Source: Jaapia argillacea MUCL 33604 (taxonomy: Eukaryota > Basidiomycota > Agaricomycetes > Jaapiales > Jaapiaceae). Taken from it: a DNA stretch of 64,000 nucleotides. The DNA is taken from positions 53,682 to 117,681 of the forward strand of contig KL197716.1 in assembly GCA_000697665.1 (NCBI GenBank). The letters are read 5' to 3'. This document shows, piece by piece, positions 1 through 12,199 of this stretch. Made by a program: the position numbers and the translations under genes. The notes under the pieces were generated by a model. That model was not told where the DNA came from, searched no databases, and saw only the letters and a list, made by a program, of their open reading frames with translations. How positions within the stretch are numbered: position 1 is the first letter of the stretch; each line of letters starts with the position of its first letter.

Positions 1-352
1 AACTCGAGATATGTATGAGCAGTGGAATGATAATTGAATAAAATACTGTATATTCGTAAAGCTCTGTGTTACCACTATGTGTTGTTTCGCCAAGGTTGAA
101 TTAACTGTCTACCAGAGGTAGCAAGAAATGTCTCATTGGGGTCTGAGTGTCAAACGTCGCACGGACATTTGAGATCAGCCGATGCTCAATTGATTTGCGC
201 TAGGGACGTCAAAACGACCTCAATCAGTGACAAGCTGACCTCGAGTGCAAGACCGTTGTCGTGCCTCTGAATCGACCTCTGGAAAACATCCCCCCGGTAT
301 GGTGGTGTAGAGATATGACTTCCATGCCTGTGACAGGCGGAATCCAACTGGT

Positions 353-550
353 CTATCGTTCTGAATTCTGCTGTATCACTTTACACACGCATAAAAGTCC
401 TGAGGCGACGACAGGTTGTATGATCTTGGACCAGGGGAAGGCAGGATGATGAGGCGGTTTTGCAACGTCATCGAGCGCGAAGATAATTGCCGCGAGAGTC
501 AGCAGGACCGCTGGTATGTCTTCTATTGATCGATGGTGACCAATTATCAA
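353..550 (-). pseudogene. Decayed exon of an unidentified membrane-protein gene
   Basis: A minus-strand open segment codes for a hydrophobic stretch (AVLLTLAAIIFALDDVAKP) that could be one membrane span, followed by a short cysteine-containing tail and a stop. A homologous stretch lies at about 15213-15426, where the frame slips after the same motif, and a truncated trace is visible near 19565-19600. Both clear copies sit just upstream of a DUF6533 gene and point away from it. I do not recognise the family. It may be the 3' end of a lost gene that was duplicated together with the DUF6533 units. Confidence 0.3.
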
Positions 551-596
551 TGACCCGTCGTAGAAACTTGAAGACTAGGCGAACGGTTTTTAAGTG

Positions 597-730
597 GGCG
601 CAGGCAGGGGCGCTTACAGCACCGGACATGGCGGGAGGATTCAATAGAACCCCGGGCCAGACAGAGTCCGATAGGGTGCGCCAAGTCTCGACGTTCGTTG
701 AAAAGGTCTGCGAAAGGAGACTCCATTGAA
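597..730. repeat. Upstream block of the DUF6533 units, inverted in this copy
   Basis: This stretch is the reverse complement of + strand sequence at about 15470-15600 and 19665-19775. Those copies lie in direct orientation upstream of two other DUF6533 genes. The similarity is high and unbroken over roughly 130 bp, so a small local inversion happened in this unit or its ancestor. Confidence 0.7.
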
Positions 731-920
731 GGGCCCAAAACATCAATCTAACTTTCGCCTATCAGTTAACCTCACCTATTACCGCCGTTGTCAAGGGGGT
801 TACAACCTCATGATCCGCCGTTCTACTTATATGTGTCGCGGGATTGGCCACAGAGTCCAAGTCATCCACTTGGCCTCCTCGTTCTAGCTGGCCCATTCCC
901 CACCTCGGTATTTCTTCTAC

Positions 921-2749
921 ATGCAAGACTTGGATCCCGTTGCCTTCGTTCAGAACTTGCAGTTTCTCCGCTTATTCCAACGTGAGTTCGGAGCGCAAAC
1001 TTTGGAAAGTCACACTGGCGCCTCACGAGCTTTTTTGTGTTCCCCAGTTTCGGGAACGATTGTTACCATTTACGATCATTGTGAGCGTTCACCACCCCTG
1101 TGCCTCTGCGAACTACTGGAAGCCTAACATCTCCTGGCCAGCGATTCTCTTTGACCGAGAGGTCGGCAATAACGTCTTCTTTCCTTTCGAGTTCAACTGA
1201 GAATTATTGAATTCTAACGCGTTAGGTCGAGCTTATCTGGGTATGTTGTTGGTTTCCTTTTAGTTATCGATTGCTGAACCCTAACATGGGCAGGAGCGAC
1301 CGGGAATTATTGCAAAGACATTCTTTTTCCTGGTACAAGAAATTTCCTCCCACCGTGTACTACCGTTGACCGAAGTGCAGATTCGATACTGCGGCGATTG
1401 CATCATCATGTAAGTCTCTCATCTGTGTCAGATGATTGATATCTTGCCCATGCCCCCTCCGCGCAGCACTATCTTGATCCGTATGTTTGTCTACATATCC
1501 ATATAGTCGACCCCATTGATTTTCAGTCGCCTAGCGTTCCTCACTAAGGCCACCTCGGATAGCGTGAGTTTTTCATCTTATCCATCATTCTTCTACTCAT
1601 CTTTGGCGTTCCCATTGTTGTCAGTCGTGAGTCAAGAATCGTTTGTCTTACGCCGAGTCATCCCTTTACATATATTGGTCACGCAGGTGTTAGTACCACG
1701 TCCTCGTCCTTGAAAAACCGCTAAACTCTCATGCTTCAGGCCACAGTCGTTTTCTGCTGCAAACATGGGGTACCGTAATACCAGTCTGGATTGTGCAAGG
1801 TATGCATGAAGTCGCCTCGCCCTTTGAGTGTCATTCCAACGTCTATGGTCCCATCTCACCTCTGCCTCCAAAGTTATCATGCAGTTTCGAGTTTATGCAC
1901 TATACAACCGTGCAAAATGGGTTCTAGCTCTCACTTTCACGTGTTTTGTCACCCAACTTGCGATGGTAATAGTTTTTCTTGCCTCGTATCGAGACGTCCA
2001 ACGTATGAGTTACCTCGCCCGCTCTCTTGTCAATTGTTTGATTCGCTGAATTCATCCTACCCGTTAGTCATCGTCATCAAACTTGATCCCTGGACGGCCT
2101 GTGTACCGACCCGTATGTCACCCGATGCAGTCGGACCGTGGATCTCAGCTATGGCTTTTGAAGGAATCTTATTTTTTCTCGTGCTCTACAAGACGGTGAT
2201 ACATTTGTTACGGCTGAACCATCCTTTGACGAGGAATAGTGTCACCGAGGTTCTATTGAGAGATAATATCTTCTATTTCTTCGTGTTCGTCTCTCCCTTT
2301 TCTCTATCGTTGAACCATATCGCTCACCACGCGCTTTTCAGTGTGTTCTCGATTTATTGTTTGACGGTCCTGGCTTGGTACACTTTTCCCGTGCGTTCCC
2401 AACATACTCCCCATCCCCATCACCCCTTCGCATTCTCGGGCATCGGGCACCTAACTTTCTCGCTCCGCGCTAACAGATAATCTGGATCGAGATATTCAGC
2501 AACTTGAACGTCGCAGCAACCTGCGTACTTGGGTCTCGGCTTATTCTCAATATTAGAGAAGCATCATATCGATACGAGGAGTGTGTCAACACGCAGGAGA
2601 TCGAATTCCAGTTGAGGCAGTTGGTGGATGGAATTGAACATGGAGCCTTGGCTTCGGGCGATGAGCCTATGGACGGCTTGGCTCGTGGCAGCCGCGATGA
2701 GAACGGGGTCGAGCCGAACGATGGTGAACCACACCAGGTGGTTGTATAG
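921..2749 (+). CDS. DUF6533-domain multi-pass membrane protein, copy A (alpha subfamily)
   Basis: Predicted seven-span membrane protein of the large basidiomycete DUF6533 family, of unknown function. The gene is split by many short introns. Recognisable exon products in order are the N-terminus MQDLDPVAFVQNLQFLRLFQ, then SGTIVTIYDH, ILFDRE, VELIW (a 15-nt exon at 1226-1240), ERPGIIAKTFFFL, a 14-nt exon at 1467-1480, the span running into IMQFRVYALYNRAKWVLAL, the spans around VGPWISAMAFEGILFFLVL and LLRDNIFYFF, and the family hallmark GSRLILNIREA. A hydrophilic acidic tail follows. The start is chosen because the same ATG and first donor site are conserved in all five copies. It groups with copies D and E. 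No disabling change was noticed, but the exon joins around 1600-1790 are uncertain. Confidence 0.72.
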
Positions 2750-3141
2750 TCATTCTACCTTTTGCACAGCCCAGAATGCGCTTGTACGACTCGGATGGAC
2801 GAAGGATCTCGCGGAGTTTGAATGCTGGATCTGCATATGGCACTGCCCTTCAGCTGGTTCACCGCTGTCCATGAGAGGTTTATTTCGTATTCTACGTGGG
2901 CTATTAGGCTCACGGGCAGGGAGAGATTATAGGATGTATAGTCGGAGGCTGAAGCTTGTAGACCGGCGCAAATTCAAGGAGCTTCGGATAGACAAGAGAG
3001 GTGGCTCGATGGCCACGGTCTACACTTGTTCTTCGGAAGATCAACTCTTTTCCAAAGGCAAGCTATGATGAGTTTTCGTACAGGCAGCTCCCACATGCCT
3101 TTCGCTGACATTCACTGGCGAACGTCATAACATCTTAGGAA

Positions 3142-5325
3142 CTAGCCCACAGCTCGATACGTTGAACGAGCGACGCGCATCGCTCTCATATCAGCTGGAC
3201 TCTCGAGCCAATACTCGGAATGACTCACTTCGCCTGTCCACTCCTTGTTGACGTTGAATATCCACTTCACCTTGTGTCGTCCCTCGCCCCATCGTTCCCG
3301 GAGAATTTGAATCAGTTGGTAAGCATCCAACTACAGTGAACCCTAGGTCCCTAGCTCGTTATCATCTCGTATGCGCTCAAGCTCATTAGCTTACCTCTTT
3401 GGCCATCCTTTGTGAGGTCGTCGGAGCACTCTCCGGCTTAAGGCTGGGGTTCAGGTACGAGTGGCTGGGAACCGAGGTTGGTGCGCTTGGGATTGTCGGG
3501 TGTCCACGCACGATGAGGAGACGACGGCTCGGATTTGAGAATGACGATGTAGGAATGGATGAGATGTCTGTAGGTAGTACCGCCTGAAACGCGACGCAGT
3601 AGTTCAGACGCCTTAATTCAGGCAGACGGTCCTCGGGTTCATATCGAGCGGGATGTATGGCGGGGATATGAGGGGTAAGCGGGGTGTGGGTAATCTTTGG
3701 GATGGGTTTGCGAAGTGCACTAGATATCGTTGGGTGGAATGATAATGGGTTCGATCACGATAGAGCTAGTACCCGAATTACCTGAACCTCGAGACCATTC
3801 TCGTCTGCAACACAGGGCTAGCTCGATCAACATGTTAATCGCCCCACTAGTTCACGATACACTGCAAAGCCGGGACCCAATGACAGGGAACGCATAAACT
3901 CGATCTAGGGCGGGAATGATGGGGAGATGGCATATCCATGATGGCTCCCCATGAGCAACTCTCGGCTTCTTCCAGAATGACTTTGGTTAGGGGAGTTCTA
4001 AGCGGAGCGAAAGCCGCAGGTCTGTTAGGCGGTGTAGGGATAACTTCTATAACAACTTAGCTAGGAAACTTACCAGTCTACATCACTATATCTGTTCAAC
4101 CCGTACTTCCCAGGAGGTCAAACCCGACAACTACCCAAAGACTTCACTACTCGCTATCGGTCAACTAGTCATCGAATCGCCGCCAGGAGTGCTTGAAAAG
4201 AAGGTGGAGATGAAGCGGGTAGGAGGGTTCCTTGAATAAAGCGCCAACAAGCGAATGGAGTATAGATAATGATGGTGGGGGGATGGTCGCAAAGCGCACT
4301 GGAAATGATTAGGTGATGAGAAGATATTCGATAAAAATAGAGCTAGTAGCAAACTGACCAAGTTCTGTTACGATATCCTGTACTTGGTAGAACACCTAAC
4401 CCAATACCCGGCCGAATGCTTGCCTTCCCCACAGGCGATCGTTCAGTCGAAATCCAACTGCATCGATTCGCCGCCAGAGGTAGGACTTGACGAAAAGAGG
4501 GGGAGGAGGAGGGAGGAGGGAGGAATGGTTGGCGAAGCGCACTAGAAATGGGAGGTGGGTAAGAATAGGGTCGACGACGACAGAGCTACGAGTAGTACCA
4601 ACGACTTCCTCACAAGAGACAATTGGGCCACTGATCGAAGCGTCACCGGAAGTAGGGCTTGATGGGAAGAGGATGAGATGAGATGGATAGGTGGACTTTG
4701 GCAAACAATCGACGGGAGAATGGCGTGAGCACACCGGACTGTTCGATCCAAATGGACAATCTTCGGGTTCATATCGAGGGGGACATGTGATAGTACGGAG
4801 GCCCATATCAGGAGAATGAGGAACATGTGGGGATGACTTTGTGAAGTGGGCTAAAAACGGTTAAGCTGGCTGAGAATCGTTTGAGAACGATAGAAGTGGT
4901 AACTAACGTACCCACCTGCATCAGTATCCGAACAACTTGCCATCCAACTTGACCTCTCGCCATTGCCCAGCTCCTCGTCAACTTGAGTGGAGAAGGGAGT
5001 GAGGCAGCGACGATATTGAGGATGACGATGGAGGGCTGGTTGCGAAGCGAGATAGCGATGACAGTGGGAAGTAGTTTCCGGAGAATGGGGTTAGTGAGGA
5101 GCTTGAGAAGGTCGATGGATGATTCACAAAGGAGGCTAGAGACGGTTGGATGGAGTGCTGGGATAGCGCTAGTGCCCAAGTTATAATAGCTGAACCGTGA
5201 CCACAAGACGAGCCGAGACGGGGTTGGCCAACGAAACCAGGACGATGAGAGAGAGATATAACTACGTTACCAACGTACAGTCCAGTGCGAAGAGGTCGAA
5301 ATGAATCGGCCATGAGTGCCATCAG
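3142..5325 (-). pseudogene. Mosaic of decayed minus-strand gene copies (unit 1)
   Basis: The gap between DUF6533 copies A and B holds broken minus-strand coding remnants that recur after copies B and C and near 26.8-27.7 kb. At 3142-3330 a segment with RERWGEGRHKVKWIFNVNKE is open. Around 3580-3660 and 4740-4780 is a block reading roughly as RYEPEDRLPEL in better copies. Around 4980-5200 is SIDLLKLLTNPILRKLLPTV followed by SIVILNIVAA and SWAMARGQVGW. The recurring motifs and GT/AG-like junctions suggest degenerate intron-containing genes. Frames are broken and I recognise no known family. Confidence 0.4.
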
Positions 5326-5569
5326 GCGCTTGTCAGGCTCTCGCTAAGACCGTCGGCAATTTGACGGCCAAACAGTAAAAGGCCCCGTTCGATTGAATTC
5401 CTCCGGCGCCCAAAACCATTCTCTCAATCAATTAACCTCACGTTATTACCGCCGCCGTTGTTAAAGTGGTCATGCTGGAGGTCACTGTGCTAGTCGCAGG
5501 CTTGGTGACACCCATCCACCTGCCCTCATCGCCCCAGCCGGACCATTCCCAACCTCGGTATTTCTTCAT

Positions 5570-7354
5570 ATGCAAGGCTTTGAACCTGCTGGCTTCGTTC
5601 AGAACTTGCAGCTTCTCCGCCTATTCCAGTGTGAGTGCATGTCGGAAATGTTGTATAATCACACGGGCGCCTCTAACTCTCTTTGCGTCCGCCAGTTTCG
5701 GGAACCATTCTCACCATTTACGACCACTGTAAGCATTCGCCATGCTTGTACCCCTCCGAGCTACTGGAAGCCTAACATCTCCCGACCAGCGATTCTCTTT
5801 GATCATGAGGTCTGCACCGACGTCTTCTTCTCTTTTGAGTTCAACTGATCGACGTCTAACGGTTTAGGTCGAGCTTATCTGGGTATGCTATTCGTTCCCT
5901 CTAAACTATCAACTCCTGAACCCTAAAATCGGCAGAAGCGTCCGGGGATCATCGCGAAGATATTCTTCTTCCTGGTACGAGTAATTTCCTCCCCACCGTG
6001 AATCAACGTTAACCCTCGCGCAGACTCGATACTGTGGCGACGCCATCGTCGTGTGAGTCTCCCATTTGCACCAGATGATTGAAATCTGAGGATGTAACCC
6101 TCCGCGTAGTGCTATTTTGATCCGTATGTTTGTCTTCATATCCATCCGGACCATCCTATTGATTTTCAACCGCCTAGCTTTCCTCACTGAGGCCACCTCG
6201 GATAGTGTGAGTGTCTCCAGTTATCCTTCATCCATCTGCTCATCTTTTGGTGTGCTCCCACCGCTGTCAGTCGTGAGTCAATAGTCATTTGTTTTACACT
6301 ACGTCATTGCTTCACATGCATCATTCACGCAGATGTTCGTACACCTCCTCTTTATCGAAACGATGGCTCAACCCTCAGGTTTCAGGCCATTTCCGTTTTC
6401 TACTGCAAATATGGGTTACCATCATACCTGCCTGGGTTGTGCAAGGTATCCATCAATTCACCCTTTGACGACTATGCTTGTATCTCATCTCCGCCTCCAC
6501 AGTTATCATGCAATTTCGAGTCTACGCTTTATACAACCGCGCGAAATGGGTTCTCGTTCTCACCTTCACATGTTTTATAATCGAACTAGCAACTGTGATC
6601 GTCTTTCTCGCCTCGTATCAAAACGTCCAAGGTATGACTTCCTCGCACGATCCTTGATTTGCTGAATTCACCCTTTCCGTTTAGTCACCCTCATACAGCT
6701 CGGTGCCTGGTCCAACTGTGTGGTGACCGAGATGCCAGCGGATGCAGTCGGACCGTGGCTCTCTGCGATGGCTTTTGAAGGAATCTTATTTTTTCTCGCT
6801 CTCTACAAGACGGTGGTACATTTGCTACGGCTGCACTATCCTTGGACAAGGAATAGTGTCACCCAGGTTCTACTGAGAGATCACATCTTCTATTTCTTCG
6901 TGTTTGTCTCTCCCATTTCCTTTATCGCTGATCTCGCTCACACCACAGTTTTCAGCGTATTCTCGATTTATTGCCTGACGGTCCTCGCCTGGTACACCTT
7001 TCCCGTGCGTTCCCAGATTACCTTTCCATCTTGATTCCTTTCGGGTTCACTTCGGGTACCGGGCACTTAACTCTCCCCCTGCGTTAACAGATCATCTGGA
7101 TCGAGATCTTCAGCAACTTGAATGTCGCAGCAATCTGCATACTCGGATCTCGGCTCCTTCTCAATATCCGAGAAGCATCATATCGTCACGAGGAGTGTGT
7201 GAACACGCAGGAGATTGAGTTTCAGTTGAGAGCGTTGGTGGATGCTGTCGAACGGGGAGCTTTGGCTTCGGAAGATGATCCTGCTGACGGCTTGGCTGGT
7301 GGTAGTCACGATGATAACGGGGGTGAGGGTGAATCTCGTCAGATGGTCGTCTAG
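5570..7354 (+). CDS. DUF6533-domain multi-pass membrane protein, copy B (beta subfamily)
   Basis: Second unit of the tandem array, with the same exon pattern as copy A. The N-terminus is MQGFEPAGFVQNLQLLRLFQ. The VELIW microexon follows GGTTTAG at about 5868-5882, and later exons give IMQFRVYALYNRAKWVLVL, PADAVGPWLSAMAFEGILFF and LLRDHIFYFF. The last exon carries GSRLLLNIREASYRHEECVN and an acidic tail. Signature differences shared with copy C (PADAVGPWLS, SNCVVT, YRHEE) define a beta subfamily distinct from A, D and E. The exon boundary near 6380-6400 does not follow the pattern seen in copies A, D and E, so the middle of this model is less certain. Function unknown; location should be a cellular membrane. 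Confidence 0.68.
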
Positions 7355-7359
7355 TCGAC

Positions 7360-8690
7360 CTACCTTGCACAACCCCGCAATGCACTTGTACGATTTGGAT
7401 GTACGAACTATAGCATGAAGTTTGTACGCTATCTGAGGCTGATCTCTTGCTAATCTGTGCTCGATTTACGAGACTGACTTTCACTGCCACCACATGGTCC
7501 AGGGTGGCCCCGGTTTGACCGAAGTTCTGTCTCTGCTGAATATTGAAGGCTTCTAGAATGTCTACTCGGAGAGCTGAGACTTGGAATCGAGCTCAAATTC
7601 AAGGAGCTGCAATTGTACGTCAGCGGGCATCAAGTGGGCCACCGTGACTCGACACGCCTTTCGCTAAGCCTTCGAGATTAACATCGCATCTTCTTTCTTC
7701 GTCAGATATGAGAATCAGCCCGCTACTCGATGTTGGAATATGAAATGGTTTGCGAGCGTTCGGGAGCTCGAGGCTACGGAACGCTGTTGTCGGGAGTGAG
7801 TCGGAACCGGGATAGTGGTATATAAGGACTGTAAGTACTTGTTGTACTGTACGCATTTGCACTTGGGCCCTACGCCAAATGCGATGCTTCTATGGATTAT
7901 TTTAACACTCGACATGTTCAAATGAGTGACACATCTTGCTCTCTTAGAATTAGCCGCACACTCGTTCAATTGACAGTGGACCATCATATGGAATGGACCG
8001 CACACGACGACAGCTGTGGAATCGCAGACGATGGAGGAGCATGTGATAGCCACTGCAAAAAGGTATTGTTGCTGATTCATGCATTGTCCGACAACTGAAG
8101 TACCTTTCTCAGGAAGCGCTCGTCGTCGTTCTTTGAGAGGATCAGAACGACTGAGATTTTGCCTGAATCTCGCCTTTCCTGGCTCCTCGAAGAGCCGCCC
8201 TGTGGGCCACTTGTTCGGAATATCGAAGATATTCCGAAGGACTAGACCATACGGTGAAGGGATAGACATTGGCTTCTTTGTGTCACAATGCTGGAGACTG
8301 CTCAGCGATGTCAGTCTTGACATGGCGGGGTGAATGGGCGTAGAGACCAGTGGGACTGAGTGAAAGTTTTGTGAGGACATTGACATCTACAGGGAGGATT
8401 GAAATAAGAGCGGTACCAGGCATTTCCGTCGCAGATGTTTCACAAGCCCCACCAAAAGAAATCCTCCCGCTTGGGGATTGATGGGGAGACGATAACTCCC
8501 CAAGAGCAACTCTCAGCTTCTTTCCAGAATGACTTTAGTAACGGCTTCCAAGCGGAGGGAAAGCTACAGGTCTGTTAGGCGGAGTGGAGATGAATTTGAT
8601 GACAATATAGCTAGTAACCTTACCCGTTTGCATTGCTATGTCTGTTCAAGCCATACTTCGCAAGGGGCCAAACCAGACAGCTGTTACCCA
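7360..8690. other. No recognised gene between DUF6533 copy B and decayed unit 2
   Basis: The first 150 bases continue the conserved 3' flank seen after every DUF6533 copy. A 223-codon minus-strand open frame spans 7715-8386. Its composition is low in hydrophobic blocks, it has no motif I recognise, and it has no counterpart in the other array units, so I treat it as probably fortuitous. Confidence 0.3.
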
Positions 8691-9830
8691 ACGACTTCAC
8701 CACTCGTTGTCGGCCAACCTGTCATCGAGTCGCCTCCAGGAGTACTTGGGAAGAAGAGGAAGACGGACTGGGTAAATATGTTACTTGGGTAAAGCGCCGA
8801 CAAACGAATGGGGTATGGAGAATGACAATGGGGGAATCGTCGCAAAGCGCTCTGGAAATGGTTAGGTGATGGGAATATATTCGATAAAAATAGATTAGTA
8901 ACAAACTGGCCAGGTTCTCTCCGTACTTGACAGAACACCTAACCCAACACCCAGCCGACTACTTGACTTTCGCAAAGGCAATTGCTCAGTCACAAGCCAA
9001 CTCACCGCCAGAGGTAGGAATTTTCCAGAAGAGGGGAAGAGGAGAACGGGACGGCGAGAGACTTGAGAAGGACGATGGAAGAATGGCTCGCGAAGCCTGC
9101 TGGAAATGGTACGGTAGGTAAGAATAGGTTCGACGACGATAGAGCTACCAGTATTACCAATGACTGCTTCACAAGAGACAACAGGGCCATTCGTCGAAGA
9201 GCCACCAAAAGGAGGGCTTGAGGAGAGGATGGGAGACTTTGGCGAACAGTCGATGGGAGAACGGGGCGAGCACACCGGACTGTTCGATCCAAGTGGACAA
9301 TCCTCGGGTTCATATCAAGGGGGGGAATGTGATAGGGTACACAGAAGCCCATACCAGGATAATGGGGAACATGTGGGGATGAATTTGTGTGGTGGGCTGG
9401 AAACGGTCAAGCTGACTGGGGGTAGGTATGAGAACAACAGAACTGGTAATTAACTTACCGGCTTGCATCGGTATCCCAACGACTTCACCCCCAACTTGAC
9501 CTCTTGCAATTGCCCAGCTACTAGTACTCACCGAATCTCCATCAGAAATGATTGAGGAGAAGGAAATGGGTCGGCGAGAGTATTAGGATGCCGACAGAGG
9601 GATCGTTGCGAAGCGAGACAACGATGGCTACTGGTACGTGGACTACTTGGGAAGTAGTTTCCGGAGTGAGGAGCTTGAGAGCCTCGATGGAACGATTCAC
9701 AAAGCATGGAGTGAGAAGAGGTTGAAAATGATAGTGCCCAGCTGATGAACCATGCATTCCAGACGGGTTGGCCAACGAGTGCAGGACGATGAGATACTCA
9801 AAATGAATCGCCCATGACGCAGTCGCCAAG
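8690..9830 (-). pseudogene. Decayed minus-strand gene copy (unit 2)
   Basis: Homologous to about 4150-5200. It has the same order of remnants on the minus strand: NRSIEALKLLTP and AIVVSLRNDPSVGILIL near 9540-9720, then GEVVGIPMQAGKLITSS near 9440-9500, then the DRTVRCA block near 9270-9300, then GPVVSCEAVIGNTGSS near 9150-9200. Several frame changes separate these pieces. The family is not recognised. Its position after copy B, as unit 1 lies after copy A, shows that gene plus remnant were duplicated together. Confidence 0.42.
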
Positions 9831-10093
9831 ACCGCTCAAGACCATCGGCAAATTTGGCAAATCATAAAAGGTCCCGGTTTGATCAACGTTTGATTGAACT
9901 CTTCTTTGCCGTCATGTCCTGGCGGCCGCTGACGCCCAAACCGTTTTCTCAACCTTGTTTATTACCTCCGTTGCCAAAGCACTGGTCATGCTCGTGGGCC
10001 GTGGCCGCTGTACCAGTCGCAAGGTTGGTGACACCCATCTGCATGCCTCCCTCCTTCTAGCTGGTCAATTCCCAACCTTGACATTTCTTCCAC

Positions 10094-11910
10094 ATGCAAG
10101 ACTTTGAACCTGCTGGCCTCGTTCAGAACCTGCATTTTATCCGCCTATTCCGATGTGAGTGCATGCCAGATGTGTTGTAGAATCACACGGCCGCCTCCGA
10201 CTACTTAGCTTTTCCATCTGCCAGTATCGGGAACCATCCTCACCATTTACGATCACTGTAAGCATCCACAATGCTTGTCCACCTCCGAACCACTGGAATA
10301 CTAACATCTCCATGCAGTGATTCTCTTTGATCATGAGGTCCGCACCGTCGCTTTCTTTCTTTTGAGTTCACCTGATTGATGTCTAACGAGTTAGGTCGAG
10401 TTCATCTGGGTATGCTATTGGTTCCCTATAAGCTGTCAACTCCTGAACTGTAATATCGGCAGAAACGTCCGGGAATCATTGCGAAGATATTCTTCTTCCT
10501 GGTACCAGTGATTTCCTCCCCGCCGTGAATTACCGTTGATCCTCGTGCAGACTCGATACTGTGGCGATGCCATCGTCGTGTGAGTCTCCCTTTGCGACAG
10601 ATGATTGATACCATACCGATGTCCCCCTCCTCCGCGTAGCGCTATTTTGATCCGTATGTTTGTCTTCATATCCATCTAGCCCACCTATTGATGTCCAACT
10701 GCCTAGCTTTCCTCACTGAGCCCAACTCAGATAGCGTGAGTTTCTCCTCTTGTCCTTCATTTATCTGCTGATTTTTGGTTTGCTCCCGCCGTTGTCAGTC
10801 GTGAGTCAATAATCATTTGTTTTACACCACATCATTGCTTCACATACATTGTTCACGTAGATGTTGGTACACCTCATCTTTATCGAACAAATCACTCAAC
10901 TCTCAGGTTTCAGGCTATTTCCTTTTTCGAATGCAAATATGGGTTACCAACATACCTGTCTGGGTTGTGCAAGGTTCGACCTTTGACGGCTATACCGCGA
11001 TGCTAGTTATATCTTATCTCCGCCTCCAAAGTTATCATGCAGTTCCGAGTTTATGCATTATACAACCGCGCCAAATGGGTTCTCGTTCTCACCTTCACGT
11101 GCTTTATAATTGAACTGGCAACCGTGGTCGCCTTTCTTGTCTCGTGTCAGAACATCCAAAGTACGACTTCCTCACACACGCTCCTGTGCAATTCTTGATT
11201 TGCTGAATTTCACCCTTTCCGTTTAGTGACCCTCATCCAGCTCGGTATCTGGTCGAACTGTGTGGTGACCCAGATGCCAGCGGATGCAGTCGGACCGTGG
11301 CTCTCAGCAATGGCTTTTGAAGGAATCTTATTTTTTCTCGTCCTCTACAAAACAGTGGTAAATTTGCTACGGCTGAATTATCCTTGGACAAGGAATGGTG
11401 TAACCGAGGTTCTACTGAGAGACAATATCTTCTATTTCTTTGTGTTCGTCTCTCCGATTTCACTCATCGTTGATCTCGCTCACCCCGCAGTTTCAGAGTA
11501 TTCTCGTTATATTGCCTGACGGTTATCGCCTGGTACACTTTTCCCGTGCGTTCCTATATACAACCGATTTCCTTCACCACCTTTCACCTTCCCCTTGGGT
11601 ACCACGACATCTAACCATCTTTCCGTGTTGACAGCTAATCTGGATCGAGATCTTCAGCAACTTGAATGTCGCAGCAATCTGCATACTCGGATCTCGACTC
11701 ATTCTCAATATCCGAGAAGCATCATATCGTCATGAGGAGTGTGTAAATACGCAGGAGATTGAGTTACAGTTGAGGGAGTTGGTGGGTGCGGTCGAACGAG
11801 GAGATTTGGCTTCGAGCGATGAACCTGCTGACGGCTTGGCTCGTGGTAGTAGTCGCGATGATAATGGGGCTGAGGAGGGTGAGGGTGAATCTCGTCAGAC
11901 GGTTGTATAG
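10094..11910 (+). CDS. DUF6533-domain multi-pass membrane protein, copy C (beta subfamily)
   Basis: Third unit of the array, closest to copy B. The N-terminus is MQDFEPAGLVQNLHFIRLFR, the microexon reads VEFIW, and later exons give IMQFRVYALYNRAKWVLVL, PADAVGPWLSAMAFEGILFF and LLRDNIFYFF, with GSRLILNIREASYRHEECVN in the last exon. A one-base difference near 11490 looks at first like a frameshift. It falls inside the short intron that ends TTTCAG, so splicing restores VFSLYCLTVIAWYTFP. The gene may therefore be intact, although the joins near 10860-10930 are uncertain. The product is a predicted membrane protein of unknown function. Confidence 0.68.
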
Positions 11911-12199
11911 TCGATCTACCTTCCACACCTCCCGCGCAATGCGCTTGTACGATTTGGATGAATGGACTATTTCATGGAGTTTGGACGCTATTCGAGGCTA
12001 ATCTCTTGCTAACTTCTGCTCGATCCACTAGACCGACTTCTAGTTTTTCATTGCCTACCGTGCGGCCGCGAAGGTGGAGACAACGAGGAGTAACAGTTGT
12101 AAAGGCTTTTAGGAATGTTCCACGTGTTGAGGAACGAGGGCGATTCGACGATGACAACCCAAGAGCTTCAAAATTGAAATGAAGGAGTGTGGCAGAGCT

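Noticed and set aside
7715-8386. 223-codon minus-strand open frame
   Set aside because: No recognisable motif or exon pattern and no counterpart in the homologous array units. Probably a chance frame in non-coding DNA.
11480-11520. Apparent frameshift in DUF6533 copy C
   Set aside because: The missing base lies in a short intron ending TTTCAG. Splicing from the conserved GT after FYFF keeps the frame, so the copy is not called broken on this ground.
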